A stretch of DNA of 64,000 nt from Rhinopithecus roxellana (lineage: Eukaryota > Chordata > Mammalia > Primates > Cercopithecidae), in contig NC_044565.1 in NCBI RefSeq assembly GCF_007565055.1, positions 43,135,211-43,199,210 on the forward strand. The letters are read 5' to 3'. The notes beneath the pieces were generated by a model. It was not told where the DNA came from. It did not search any database and was given only the letters and a program-made list of their open reading frames with translations. The translations under genes and the position numbers were made by a program. Position 1 is the first letter of the stretch, and every line of letters starts with the position of its first letter. Below, one piece after another: positions 22,590-34,019 of the stretch.

Positions 22590-22992
22590 TTTGTAGGCTC
22601 TTCTGGTCGACTGACACATTGATGGCTCCCAATCAATCACACTGTTTTGCATGAATACCCTCTTTTAGTCCCCTTCCACATGGACCATGGGTTTGCCCAT
22701 GTAAATTGCTGTGGCTTCCAGAAGTTCCATAAACACTTGCACGTTGAGGTTAGTCCTTTTGGAATGCTCCCTTTTGGAATCTTAAGGAACCCTGCTAGAG
22801 AGACAGAGATCATCTAGAGGAAAAGAATCAAGGTACCCTAGCCCAGCCACCAGCTGAGTGCAGATGCATGAGTGATCCCAGCCAACACTACATGGAACAG
22901 AATAGTCAATTCATTGGAACATGACAATAAATCATTGTTTCAACCACTAAATTGGGGATGGTCTGTTACACAGCAGTAGGTCACTGATACAG
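22590..22992 (+). mobile_element. MLT1-type MaLR LTR
   Basis: The middle has gcccagccaccagctgagtg and cagatgcatgagtgatccca, and the end has aataaatcattgtttcaacc, actaaattggggatggtctg and cagcagtaggtcactgatac. This is the MLT1 3' end signature. Noncoding solo LTR. Confidence 0.85.
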
Positions 22993-23847
22993 CTTTCTCC
23001 AGCTAAAAGATTAGCAACATGGTCAGATGACTGCTGGAGGTAAGAATTTAGCAAAAAGACGTAGGGTTGGAGGAAGAGAAACTCTAGAAAAACTGCCTAA
23101 TAGAGCTTCCCAGAACTAGAACTTCCCTTTGTCACTTCTTAGAGTTTAATGACACCGTTATTTCAATGATGTAATAGCCATTCTGGGGACTGTCTTTATG
23201 TCACTACTTTAGAATGAAGAATCTTTGAGTCTGTAAAGCAAGGAGGTCAACAGACACAGGCTCTGGAGTTCAGCCCTCCTGCCTTCAAATCCCAGCTCTG
23301 TCCCCAGGTAACAACGCAGAGTGAATGAACAGGAGTTCTTTCCCAATTATTGGGACTTCTAGAAATTAGGCATATTTTAAAATACACATTTTCTACAGGA
23401 AATTGTTCAAGTGAGACAAAGAATGAGAAGAAATGAGTAACACATGGAAATTTTGGGTTCAGACACAAACTCAATACATGAAAGTGGTTACCTGGTTACC
23501 TAGAAGTCATCTCCCTGTGCTCAAAAGGCCTTGGATTTGATTTAGGCACCAAAGAACCTGGGTCCTGTAACATTAAATTTGGCTCTGTATTTGCAGCCGA
23601 TACACACACACACACATCAGATATCCAGATTACAAGTGGGAGGGACACAAGAGAGTCAATATCTCAGACTAGTAAAGGACACAGTTTGCTAAACTTCAGA
23701 ACTCGAATAATGTTTTGTTTTTAGAAGAATTCTCTCAGACCCCCATATGCTCAAAAGTTTTATACAACTGTGAAACAATATTCACACATTTTCAAATTAA
23801 AGTTAATCAAATCTATAAAACCAAGAGCTAAATTACCCACATTAATT
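22993..23847. other. Intergenic sequence with MIR start and short (CA)n
   Basis: The stretch at 23235-23320 (ctctggagttcagccctcct, then caaatcccagctctgtcc) resembles the first third of a sense MIR. A short CA run is at 23601-23616. Nothing else is recognised. Confidence 0.45.
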
Positions 23848-23862
23848 TAATGTGACATTATT

Positions 23863-24158
23863 ATTATTTTGGGGGGGATGGAGTCCCGCTCTGTCACTGG
23901 AGGTCTGGAGTGCAGTCACGTGATCTTGGCTCACTGCAACCTCTGCCTCCCAGATTCAAGCGATTCTCCTGCCTCAACCTCCTGAGCAGTTGGGATTACA
24001 AGCATGTGCCACCACGCCCGGCTAATTTTTGTATTTTTAGTAGTGACAGGGTTTTGCCATGTTTGCCTGGCTGGTCTTGAACTCCTGACCTTAGGTGATC
24101 CACCTGCCTCAGCCTCCCAAAATGCTGGGATTACAGGTGTGAGCCACCTGCGCCTGTC
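23863..24158 (-). mobile_element. AluS/J-type Alu, antisense
   Basis: The Alu body runs from ggatggagtcccgctctgtc to gtgagccacctgcgcctgtc. An imperfect duplication, taatgtgacattatt (23848-23862) and taatgtgatattatt (24159-24173), flanks it. Confidence 0.92.
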
Positions 24159-24458
24159 TAATGTGATATTATTTTGCCGACACTTAGCTGCCTCTAGTCT
24201 CATGAATATGGTGCTGGCCATTACTAACAATCCTATACTTACTTCTGTGCTGTTGTACAATGAGCTGATCACTTTCTCTGTTCAAAGTTATGTGAAAGCT
24301 TCCTTACGACGGTGCTCCCCTACCTCATTTGGCCGCCACTTGGGATGCATTAAATTCTTATCTGTTTCAGTCCAAGATAATTAAAGTTGATAATTAATAA
24401 AGATAATTAAAGTTGGCACAACTCTAGACACAAATATAGGCATTAAAAGGGTCAAGAA

Positions 24459-24748
24459 GGCCGGGCGCGGTGGCTCACGCCTGTAATCCCAGCACTTTGG
24501 GAGGCCGAGGCAGGCGGATCACAAGGTCAGGAGATCGAGACCACGGTGAAACCCCGTCTCTATTAAAAATACAAAAAATTAGACGGGCCCGGTGGCGGGC
24601 GCCTGTAGTCCCAGCTACTCAGGAGGCTGAGGCAGGAGAATGGCGGGAACCCGGGAGGCGGAGCTTGCAGTGAGCCGAGATCGCGCCACTGCCCTCCAGC
24701 CAGGGGGACAGAGCGAGACTCCGTCTCAAAAAAAAAAAAAAAAAAAAA
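24459..24748 (+). mobile_element. AluY with 12-bp deletion (AluYd-like), sense
   Basis: Young Alu starting ggccgggcgcggtggctcac. The left monomer reads gagaccacggtgaaacc: the 12 bp atcctggctaac normally present are missing, which is the marker of the AluYd lineage. A perfect 14-bp duplication, aaaagggtcaagaa, flanks it at 24445-24458 and 24745-24758. It lacks the AluYR changes of neighbouring copies. Confidence 0.9.
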
Positions 24749-24759
24749 GGGTCAAGAAT

Positions 24760-25409
24760 ATTTTTATTTTTTAGATTAGCATTGAGTTAAAATTCTATTT
24801 CGAGCAAGATTACTATTAGATAATAGTACTGGGGTGGCCGGCCGTCAGGTGACCTGGGTTCAAACTGTATTTGACACCAATCACAATGTAACATTACTAG
24901 AACTGTTAGATATTTTGATTTGGGAAGAGGAAAGCTCTGAGAGCCACAAAAGGATTTTTGTTAAAAATAAAAAATAAAATAAAAACAGGACTTTCTTAAT
25001 TGTGAAATCTCAGCAATGTGGTAGAGACGAAGGGACTTTTTCTGGCAGGATGGCTTCTCAGTATTTCTCGTGCAATGTTTAACTTCTAACTCTTCCTAGG
25101 ATTAAAGCTTATCTTCATTTCTTACTCTTGATTTAATTTTTCCTCCCTTAATTTTCATTCTATAAAACTATTTTTTCTAAAAATTCTGGCATATAATAGG
25201 ATTATTTTCATCGTTTCTTTAAATTATACTTTTTACTTCCAAAATATATCCATTAGTGATGAATAAAACAGTTCTATTATTATGGTTCCCAATTTCTTAC
25301 TGGGTTTCCAGGAAATAAAATTTCTTTCTGTCAGTCTCAGAAAAAGTTTTGGCTTAAGAAGATTATTTTTCAAATCCCAGGAGAATAACAATTGGAAAAC
25401 CCATGCATT
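24760..25409. other. Intergenic sequence, nothing recognised
   Basis: AT-rich. An A/AAAAT run at about 24962-24985 is the only simple repeat. Confidence 0.5.
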
Positions 25410-25718
25410 CTATAGTTTTTGGAAGGAATATAAGGTTTTAATAGGCAGAGTTATGAAATGATCAAATTCTCTTAACTCAGTTTCATTATCCTTCGTTTTT
25501 TGGAAAACTGTACCCACAGCATCCATGACAAACCCAAAGAGAAGAATTGCAGGGTCTTGACAATGCTTCTCCCTGCATTTGGCGCAGGTAATCGGGAAAC
25601 ATGAATTTCCTATTTCCAGCCAGGCACTTCTTGGAATAGGTACAGGATCATCTACAGGCGCAGCTGCTGCTGTACTTGACGGGTCCCAGAACCCAGACAC
25701 ATCTCTTTGAGCAGCCAA
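25410..25718 (-). other. Unassigned open frame, 102 codons, coding-like composition
   Basis: The frame stays open upstream of the counted start (which is TTG, not ATG) to a TGA about 27-30 nt further on, so it has no good initiator and may be a fragment or exon. The product is not low in complexity. It has an Ala-rich stretch near residue 17, an aspartate/proline turn (VDDPVPIPRS), a Cys pair then Cys (CFPITCAKCREKHC, residues about 42-55) and a hydrophobic segment (ILLFGFVMDAVG). The frame ends in TAG at 25410. No splice sites or poly-A tail make it a clear exon or processed copy. The plus strand is also open for about 50 codons here. I do not recognise a family. It could be a decayed gene, a retroviral scrap or chance. 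Confidence 0.3.
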
Positions 25719-25739
25719 ATGAGTATCTTCCCAACCACT

Positions 25740-27172
25740 ACCACCTCATTCACTTCTTTTTCAGCCTGAAATATTAAAGTAAGCCCAAAATGTCTTTAAA
25801 ATTTTAAACTTAATTATACCCCTTGGAATCTATGCTTTGGAAAACTGTTATTTTTTTTCCTTTGAATAAACCACTATCTGGAATATGTACATACATACAT
25901 GCACATATGCATATGTATATTAAAATATGCTCAGAAAACACACTGTACTATAGCTTGCAGCCTAGTATGAAAAAGAAAAATCCACTGTTCACTCTTTCAT
26001 ATGCTTTTAAAAAGCTTCTCAGAATATACCTAGTGAGCTGTTGTCTGTGCAGTGATGCATACACTTGTTTGTGAAGCAAATCTCATTTCTTCTCTTAGCA
26101 GTAACCTATGGGTGCATGGAAAGATGAAAATGATTTCTACCTTTGTATCATTATATTGTGTGCTCTTTTAAAGGTGAGTCTTGTAATGTTCTCTATTCTA
26201 CACAGAAGTAATAAATACTATCTTTAGGAGATGGTGGTTATAATAATGATGTTCCCTTTCCAAAAAAGTAACAAAGGTATTTTAAATTGTATTTTTATCC
26301 TAATAGGGAGATTTCAAATAATTTAGCTAATTTTAACTAATAACTACTGAGAATTAACGTTGTTATTTAATGCAATCAGTAGTTGAATAGAACATAAATC
26401 CAAGAACTAAGCACTAGGGAAGATGTATAACAGATAATACTGAGAGATTTTTAATTCTCAAAGATAAAAAAGAGAGAACTCAAAGGAAATTAAATGCTGT
26501 TTTTCTCAAATAAGATTAGATTTTCTTATTTCTTAAAATTACCCTGCAAAGCGTATATTTTATGACACATATACTTTTATAATCTTCTTAAATCTCCAGT
26601 GTAGATGATATGTGTTTTCTATATCAGGACTTTTTATTTCTATTTCTAGTTACTCTTTCTTTTCCCAAACACCAAAATAAACCATTACTTTATCTTGTTT
26701 TCATAGACTATTTGAAAATATAAATTTTAAATATTTATATGTTATAAATGCTGTATCAACTTGCTCACTCTAATAAAGGCACTTAGCATTGTAGTTGCAT
26801 TTGAGAAATATGTAAGCACAATAAAAATTCACTTAATATGCTCTAGCATTTCTTCAATAAACAGTGTGAAGTCAAATTCCTATGTAATTTAACAGTTGCT
26901 AGTAGCAGCACTCTGTGATACTAGTTGAAAATAGCTACTCTGAAACATGAAGCACAACACAGAGAAATTATTCTGTAGGTTTGCTGATTTCCCAGGGTTC
27001 TGTCCGGATTCAACCAACTGGTGCAGAAGCATGAACTTGAGAAACAGCAGTATGAGCAAGCTCAGGTGTTGAGCTATTTTAGCTGTTTCTCTGTCCCCGC
27101 TCCTTCTGTTCTTCCCCTCAGGTCATTTGAAAACACAAATAAAGGTGACTAGCATTTAAAAATACCAAATAA
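25740..27172. other. Intergenic sequence, nothing recognised
   Basis: About 1.4 kb of AT-rich DNA with a small (ACAT)n-like patch at 25886-25922. No repeats or coding recognised. Confidence 0.5.
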
Positions 27173-27185
27173 AGTGGAAATTTTC

Positions 27186-27483
27186 TTTTTTTTTTTTTTT
27201 TGAGGCGGAGTCTCGCTCTGCCGCCCGGACTGGAGTGCAGTGGCGCGATCTCAGCTCACTGCAAGCTCCGCCTCCCGGGTTTACGCCATTCTCCTGCCTC
27301 AGCCTCCCCAGTAGCTGGGACTACAGGCGCCCGCCTCGTCGCCCGGCTAGTTTTTTGTATTTTTTAGTAGAGACGGGGTTTCACCGTATTAGCCAGGATG
27401 GTCTCGATCTCCTGACCTCGTGATCCGCCCGTCTTGGCCTCCCAAAGTGCTAGGATTACAGGCTTGAGCCACCGCGCCCGGCC
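27186..27483 (-). mobile_element. AluYR-type Alu, antisense, young
   Basis: A T-run is followed by gaggcggagtctcgctctgc. It has cgcccggctagttttttgta and caggcttgagccaccgcgcc. A perfect 13-bp duplication, agtggaaattttc, lies at 27173-27185 and 27484-27496. Confidence 0.95.
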
Positions 27484-27496
27484 AGTGGAAATTTTC

Positions 27497-28615
27497 ATGA
27501 AACAGTAGTTTCCAAAGTAGAATGCAGAAAAAATGTTAAAACTTCTATCTACAGACACTTTTTATTATTTTCATCTAAAAATAAAAATAAATTGTGCATT
27601 TCAGTGGGCATTGCAGCTATTCTGTCTATCTGATATCCTGCGTTCAGCTCTATTCTTTTATTGATCCCCAGATCCAGGAAAAAACCATCCAGGGGCTAAA
27701 CCACATTCAGGAGGAGCCACATATCCTCTATAGGCACCAACCATCCAAAAGGAAGGATATCTGATCGTCTAAGAGTCTTTCACTCTGGGGACAGTGTTGG
27801 AAGGATGGAAGCTGGACCTTTGGGGCCATTTTTACCTTTTCATTTCTGACCACATGCTATTTGAGATTTCCTTCCTTTCTTCTTTCATTTTTCCTTCCTT
27901 CTTTCCATCCTTTCTTTTTTCTTCTTCCTTCTTCCTTCCACCTTTCTTTTTCTGGCCAACGTTAGAGTACTTAATTTAGTTCAGCCGTGTCTGGAAGAAA
28001 ATAAAACCAACTGTAGAAGTCTTAGTAGTCATTTTGCCCACATAAGTCACATAAGTCATTCTGTGAAGCTGAATATGCTTCTATCATGAGTTCTCACACA
28101 ACAGTGCCTGTCACTAAGAGGAGATGCTGATGACTTAAGAACTTTGTTGACATTATAATGAGACTGACTAAATGTGTTTTTGTATTAGAGACTCTAAAGT
28201 TTTCAGATGAATGCTCCATCAGGAGAATGCTCAAATTCATTCTCATTTGAGAATGAATATCTTAAAATATATATTTAAATACATTTAAATATAATTGTTA
28301 GATGCATAAAATATAACACGTTTATATATAGTACATAGATACCTTGTATAATGTATAAATAATGTATAACTATAAATACATCACATAGATTTAAATTATA
28401 CATTACATTTAATACATACTGTATTATTTATGGACACATCACTGTACTAATTATGCATTATGCAAAACATAAGATTTTAAAATATAAGGTAAAGAGTAAA
28501 TAAATAATATCATTAAAATTTTTTATTCTGTTCGTCAATGAGAAATTCATACCTTTTTCTCTCACATATGGTGAATACACTGTGTCCCTAATATTCTGAA
28601 TATGTCAGTCAGGGT
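27497..28615. other. Intergenic sequence with pyrimidine tract and AT-rich block
   Basis: A (CTT/TTCC)-rich pyrimidine tract spans about 27867-27953, nearly free of purines on this strand. An AT-rich block of ataaatac-like words spans 28255-28500. No gene. Confidence 0.6.
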
Positions 28616-28619
28616 CTAA

Positions 28620-29140
28620 GCATGAAAACAAAAGCCTGTCTACAGTTTTTTGTGTGTATGTAAACTGAATTAGTACTAGGGGTTGCTTACACAGGAAACA
28701 GAAGAGGTGAGAAACTGAGCAGAGGATGGTGCAACAGCTCAGAGGTTAGCAACTACAGGGCACCCATCACATCTGGGTTAGAGGATCCAAGGGGGAAGAC
28801 AGGTGACCAGGGCCCAGTCACCTGGTGGGAACTGACCAGGAGACACAGCTGCTGCTAGAGGCCCTGGCACAGACAAGAGTATGGGAAAAATATTCTGACC
28901 ACTGCTTGCCTTCTTGTCTGCAGTGTCTGGCCAGGGCCTCCCAGTGGCAAACCTGGCTTCATGCAAATGTTTGGACAAGACAGCTGTAGCAGTAGCTCTC
29001 CTGTGATACAGTGTTGAACAGGGAAAGAGTGAGAATGGAAATGAGGCAAACAGGCCCAGTACCTGCCTGTGGAACTTTCCAGTTTTCCAGATACTTTCTG
29101 TTCTTTCATATTTATACATCTTGAAACATCTCCATCCATC
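28620..29140. repeat. Possible ancient repeat, class unknown
   Basis: More GC-rich than its flanks, with gacacagctgctgctagagg, then ggccctggcacagac, and tctggccagggcctcccagt. This resembles old dispersed LTR- or LINE-linked sequence I have seen in mammals, but I cannot name it. Minus-strand frames across it (28778-29139) show no domain. Confidence 0.3.
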
Positions 29141-29319
29141 TAGCAGGAATGCCCTTCTTTTTTCTCTGTGCCTATCAAACTCCTATACATCCTTCATGAA
29201 TGAAGCCATTTATTCCATGAACATTTATGGAGTTTATTCATGAAAATAAGTCTGTTTTCAAAACTTTTTTGATTATTCAACAGCCATTGAACCAGCATTG
29301 TCTAATAATTCTTAGTAAA

Positions 29320-29510
29320 GATTCAGGATTGAGACTTCCTGGATCAGATCCTGGCTCTGCCACCTGCTAGCTGTGTGAGCATGCCTCAGTTTCATCTGTA
29401 AACTGGAGATTATAACAATATGTACCTTATAGAATTGTTAGATGGATCAAATCAGTTAATGTTTACAAAGCACTTAGAACAGTTTCTGGCAGTAGTAGTT
29501 TCCTTGTATG
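29320..29510 (+). repeat. MIR SINE, sense
   Basis: Clear MIR order: tcctggctctgccacctgct, agctgtgtgagcatgcctca, gtttcatctgtaaactggag, attataacaatatgtacctt, then tcaaatcagttaatgtttac and aaagcacttagaacagtttc. Confidence 0.85.
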
Positions 29511-29649
29511 TGTTTGTTAAACTAAATTTTGAATTTCAAGTCACTTCTTTTTCTGTGCTTCTCCAGCCCTCCATCCATATTGCTATTCATAGAATTTATT
29601 ACATTCAGCGGTAACTTACTTGTTTATCGTTACTGTTAAAATATGAACT

Positions 29650-29740
29650 TTCCAGGAAAACTCTGTGATTAATCAACTTTGTATTCTCAATGCAAAGGGC
29701 ATAATAGATGCTCAATAAGTGTTAGTTTGATTAATTAATC
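29650..29740 (+). repeat. L2 3' tail
   Basis: Aactttgtattctcaatgca, then gggcataatagatgctcaat and aagtgttagtttga, is the L2 3' terminus. Confidence 0.6.
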
Positions 29741-29764
29741 ACTTTATCTAAACCTTCCCTGTGT

Positions 29765-30060
29765 CATGAATCAAAAATCAAATGAGGAGTGTAAAAGCAA
29801 AGATACTTTTAGGAGGTCAGAGAAAAGGGTCTGTTGGACTTGACATTTATGGAGAAGATGGCATTAAGCTTTTAAAAATTAGCTGGGATTTAGCCATGTA
29901 GTTAATCAGAGAAGCTGGGGGGAAACATGAGCAAAGGCCTAGGAGTAGGAAAATGTGGAGACATGTGCAGGAACAGTAGGTGAAAGGTGCTCCATTAGAA
30001 GTGGTTCAAAATGGTAGGTGGGAAGATCCACTTTATAATGCGGGCCAAGAGCTCTCAATC
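29765..30060 (+). repeat. L2-like internal fossil
   Basis: Gagcaaaggcctaggagtag, then gaaaatgtggagacatgtgc and aggaacagtaggtgaaag, resembles the L2 segment with the gcaaaggccctgaggcagga motif. Diverged. Confidence 0.4.
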
Positions 30061-30163
30061 TCTATTTCACTGTGATACCATTAATGAATACAAATTATAG
30101 CTGCATCATTCACCTTTGCTTGCTCAAGACAAACTACAGCCCCTTGCTTGCCATTCAAGAAAA

Positions 30164-30346
30164 CATATCTACCTATCTATCATCTATCTATCTATCCATC
30201 CATCCATCCATCCATCTACCCACCTACCCACCTACCCACTTACCCATCCATTCATACATCTATCCATCCCCACCCAGTTATCTTTCTATCTATCATCTAT
30301 CTATCTATATCTATCTTTTATCATCTATCTACCTATCTTTCTATCA
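30164..30346. repeat. Compound (ATCT)n/(ATCC)n/(ACCC)n microsatellite
   Basis: About 180 bp of tetranucleotides: ATCT, then CATC, then TACCCACC, a degenerate middle, then ATCT again. Because the period is four, all three plus frames stay open and read as Tyr/Leu/Ser/Ile/His/Pro repeats. None is a gene. Confidence 0.97.
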
Positions 30347-30422
30347 AACCCTTAACTGTTTTTAGTGTCAAATGTGTGTATTCTCCAAATTATTCCATAG
30401 TTAAGAATTGTTACTGCAGATA

Positions 30423-30716
30423 GGCCAGGCGCAGTGGCTCACACCTGTAATCCCAGCACGTTGGGAGTCCGAGCCGGGCAGATCACGAGGTCAGGTGATC
30501 GAGATGATCCTGGTTAACACAGTGAAACCCCGTCTCTGCTAAAAATACAGAAAAATTAGTCAGGCGTGGTGGTGGGCGCCTGTAGTCCCAGCTACTTGGG
30601 AGGCTGAGGCAGGAGAATGGCGTGAACCCTGGAGGCGGAGCTTGCAGTGAGCCAAGATCGTGCCACTGCACTCCAGCCTGGGCGACTGAGCGAGACTCCA
30701 TCTCAAAAAACAAAAA
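30423..30716 (+). mobile_element. AluY-type Alu, sense
   Basis: It runs from ggccaggcgcagtggctcac to a mixed A/CA tail. A perfect 17-bp duplication, aagaattgttactgcag, lies at 30403-30419 and 30717-30733. Confidence 0.95.
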
Positions 30717-30733
30717 AAGAATTGTTACTGCAG

Positions 30734-31820
30734 GTAATGAGAAACAGTTGTAAACACTTAGTTGAGTATGTTTAGATTAACTTTCAAAAAGTTTATTGAA
30801 ACAAAAATCTGTAAATTGCTTGTTAATAACAGAATCTGGAGTAGTTATCGTACACCCAAATTCCCAAAAAATGGAAGTATGAAGAAGAAAAATCAAGCTA
30901 CAGGATAAAATTCATGGCCAAAAATCTAACTGCAATCATTCAATAAATGCAAAAGGATTATTCTTTACTTCATTCCAGCTACAGAATTCATTCTAAAATC
31001 TGAGAATTGAGACTCTTCTGTAAGCAGCTTTGTTTTTCCTCCTTTACATGCATGGTGTACTGCAAAGCTCCTGAGAGCTGTTATTCAGCTCTGACCTACT
31101 TTGAAGCACATTTCATTTTTGGCTAGGAACTGTGAGAATGTACACTTCCTCAGGACAGTGAGAAATGCCCGTCTTTGGGATTAAACAAAGCTTCCCACAG
31201 AGGTACTCAATGGTGAATTGGTCTCAAATAGTCTAAATCCCTTGCCTTGTGTGATGAGGTTGTTCTATTGCTTGGTTTGGTGGTGAGTAGCTTCAGGGAT
31301 CGCTAGGTGAGTTGCAGTCCACCTTTAGGGCAGATCACCTTTCTGCCCTTTTACAAACTTCCTGTATCTCTCAGTTCCTCTAGTTCCTTCATGGAACATC
31401 TTTTCTCTATCTAGCAAGTGAAACTTTGTGACCTCCTCTGACTGTTATCAGCATCTCTCTGTGAATTGACCAGTAGAATGAAGATATTTTCAGAACAATT
31501 CCGCAAGCATATATAGTCCCTTCTGGTTACCAATTATTTCAAACTTGACACGAAATATGTCCCCTGATACTAGGAGAGAATGTCTTTCTACATTTTATGC
31601 TTCCTTATTATGCTTGTTGTTTGTTTGTTTGTTTGTTTGAACCTAAGTTGAGAAATTTTAATAGCTCCCTTGCTTTTCAAAAGGGTAAACAAGTGAAGGT
31701 TTTAGTCTATTATATTGTAATTTATCAACCAGGTGCAACTGGTGTACTATAGGCACTTTCTTGTACTCTGGCCCCAATGTCCACTTTCTTTCCTGGAAGA
31801 GCATGTGATCTTGGGTGATC
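30734..31820. other. Intergenic sequence with (TTTG)n
   Basis: Nothing recognised except a TTTG microsatellite of about six units at 31617-31640. Confidence 0.55.
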
Positions 31821-31824
31821 TGGT

Positions 31825-32362
31825 AGCCAGTTTCCAATATGGCCCCCAGTAAGTTTTGTCTCTTGGTATTTATGCCTTCGTGCCATCCTCTTCCACACAG
31901 AATAACTTCTAATACTGCAGAAATGATGAAGTATGGCCTTTGGGATTAGGCCATAAATGATATTGTGCCTTCCACCTTGCTTTCTTGGAAATTACTTTGG
32001 AAAATGCCAGCTGTGCCATGAAGACCCTGAGCCCTATGGAGAGATATACATGGTGAGGAACTAAGGACTCCTGACAACAGCCAGCACCAGGCCTGTGAGT
32101 GAACCATCTTAAAGGTGCCTTTCTTGGCTCTCATCCAACCTTCAGATGACTGTAGCCCCATTTGACATCTTAACTACAAACTCATAACAGACCCCAAGCC
32201 AGAATAATCCAGCTTAACCAGTTCTAATTTCCTGTCCCACAATAATTGTGTGCGATAACAAATGTTTTGAACCCACAGAAAGTCTGTAAGATAATTTTTA
32301 TTGTTGTTTTAAGGCTCTAAGTTTTAGGATAATTTGCCATGCAACAATAGATACTAATACGT
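31825..32362 (+). mobile_element. MLT1/MST-type MaLR LTR
   Basis: It starts near ccaatatggcccccag and runs through gactgtagccccatttgaca, taacagaccccaagccagaa, then ttgttgttttaaggctctaa, gttttaggataatttgccat and gcaacaatagatactaatac. This is the MaLR LTR 3' end. The minus frame at 31946-32161 is incidental. Confidence 0.8.
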
Positions 32363-33180
32363 GGGGCCTTCTAGTCTTAGCTACACCCGTGTTACCCCTC
32401 AACTATACACATTAAAAAACTCTCCACTAAGAGAATGAATTTTCTCCCCAAACCTTTTCAGCTCTGTGAGAAAATGATAATTCTCTTATTAGCATGCATT
32501 TGACCATTGTGAAGCATTCAACACTAACTATCAGTATTTGGCACCCATACCCCTTACTTTTTTGTTACTGAGGTCCACCCTAACCTCTGTAAGGGGTAGC
32601 AAGGTGACCTATGTGGTAGAAATTTAATCTCAGCCTGCTACAAAAGAAAAGCAATGCACACAATATGTTACCATAAAGTTTTGTTTGTTTGTTCCTAAGA
32701 AGAAAATCATCTCCTCTCGAAATCATGTTTGATCTTATCCCCTGTGTCAGTAATCAATGGATATCCTGTTATTTTCACAAATTTTACTATTATTAATGGA
32801 TTAAGAGCTAAAATCGTAGGTTCAGATTTTATTTGTACTAACTTGTAGCCTCTGACCTTGAACAAAGCAATTTCTCTGGCCTTTAGCTTTCTTATCTGTA
32901 AAATGGAACAATTAAAGTCCATTGTTTCATTTAGCCCCAAATCATGTGTTCATTTAGTGTCTTCTATATGCTAGGGCCTGTACCAGAAGTAAACAAGACA
33001 GCATGACTCCTGCCTTCTTGGGCTTTGTAACTTACATTTCATATTACTTGACTTTATTTTTGGAATAAACTCAGTCTGTGAAGGGGTCTATAAAAGCAAT
33101 CAATCCAACACATATATTTTTAGCATCTATGATGTTAATTAACTCTGAACTAAGTGCTGATGTTCATAATTATACATTCC
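32363..33180 (+). other. Intergenic sequence with a sense MIR
   Basis: The MIR occupies about 32780-32935: ggttcagattttatttgtac, ttgtagcctctgaccttgaa, then ctttcttatctgtaaaatgg. The remainder shows nothing recognisable. Confidence 0.5.
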
Positions 33181-33184
33181 AAAT

Positions 33185-33640
33185 TAATAATACTAGAATG
33201 TATCTAGCCCTTCATACTTTGCAAGGCGCTTTCTTATAACCATTATACATGAGGTTCACAAAGCCCATTTGTAATTGCTAGGGTTTTTTTCATCTGGACT
33301 ATCCACCCATCCACCTCTAACTGTGCCTTTGAGTATATGAGTCCCCTGCTGTACATCCCCAAATATGTTGCTCAAGAGCACTTATCCCACCTGCAACTAG
33401 ATAGTGAACCAGAAAATGTATTAAAGTCTGCCCCTCCTTCTAGGTTGAACCATATTCTAGCTTATTACTCTATTCTGGTATTTAGAACATAGAAAGTATT
33501 CAAAATATGTTTATTATGTAAATGAATTTATTTTCACTGTTTTATGTTTGTAGATGAAGAACCTGTGTCATGTTAAGTGGCCAAAGTCATACGTCGAATT
33601 CTGCAAGTACCAGATTTAGGCAGGCACCCTTGCAGAAGGT
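33185..33640 (-). repeat. Antisense MIR split by a sense L2 tail
   Basis: The left MIR piece (33190-33260) has catactttgcaaggcgctttc. The right piece (33527-33640) has gatgaagaacctgtgtcatg, then ttaagtggccaaagtcatac. Between them, 33290-33525 reads as an L2 3' end (cttctaggttgaaccatatt, ctagcttattactc, tagaacatagaaagtattca). The order implies L2 inserted into or beside the MIR. Confidence 0.45.
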
Positions 33641-33711
33641 TTGTGCTGCTTGGATTAGATAGGATGTGAGTTTAGACCATTCCTGTCCTATGCCTCCTGC
33701 TTTGATTCTTC

Positions 33712-34012
33712 TTTTTTTTTTTTTTTTTTTTTTTTTGAGACAGAGTCTCGCGCCCAGACTGGAGTGCAGTGGCCGGATCTCAGCTCACTGCAAGCTCCGC
33801 CTCCTGGGTTTAGGCCATTCTCCTGCCTCAGCCTCCCGAGTAGCTGGGACTACAAGCGCCCGCCAAATCACCCAGCTAGTTTTTTGTATTTTTTAGTAGA
33901 GACGGGGTTTCACCGTGTTAGCCAGGATGGTCTCGATCTCCTGACCTCGTGATCCGGCCGTCTCAGCCTCCCAAAGTGCTGGGATTACAGGCTTGAGCCA
34001 CCGCGCCCGGCC
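33712..34012 (-). mobile_element. AluYR-type Alu, antisense
   Basis: A 24-bp T-run, then gagacagagtctcgcgcccag, in which six bases (tctgtc) of the consensus are missing. The body ends caggcttgagccaccgcgcc then cggcc. AluYR markers are present. A clear target duplication was not found because the flanks are T-rich. Confidence 0.93.
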
Positions 34013-34019
34013 CTTTTTT

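Noticed and set aside
30072..30423. Three overlapping frames of 79-97 codons rich in Tyr/Leu/Ser/Ile/His/Pro
   Set aside because: They are artefacts of the period-four microsatellite.
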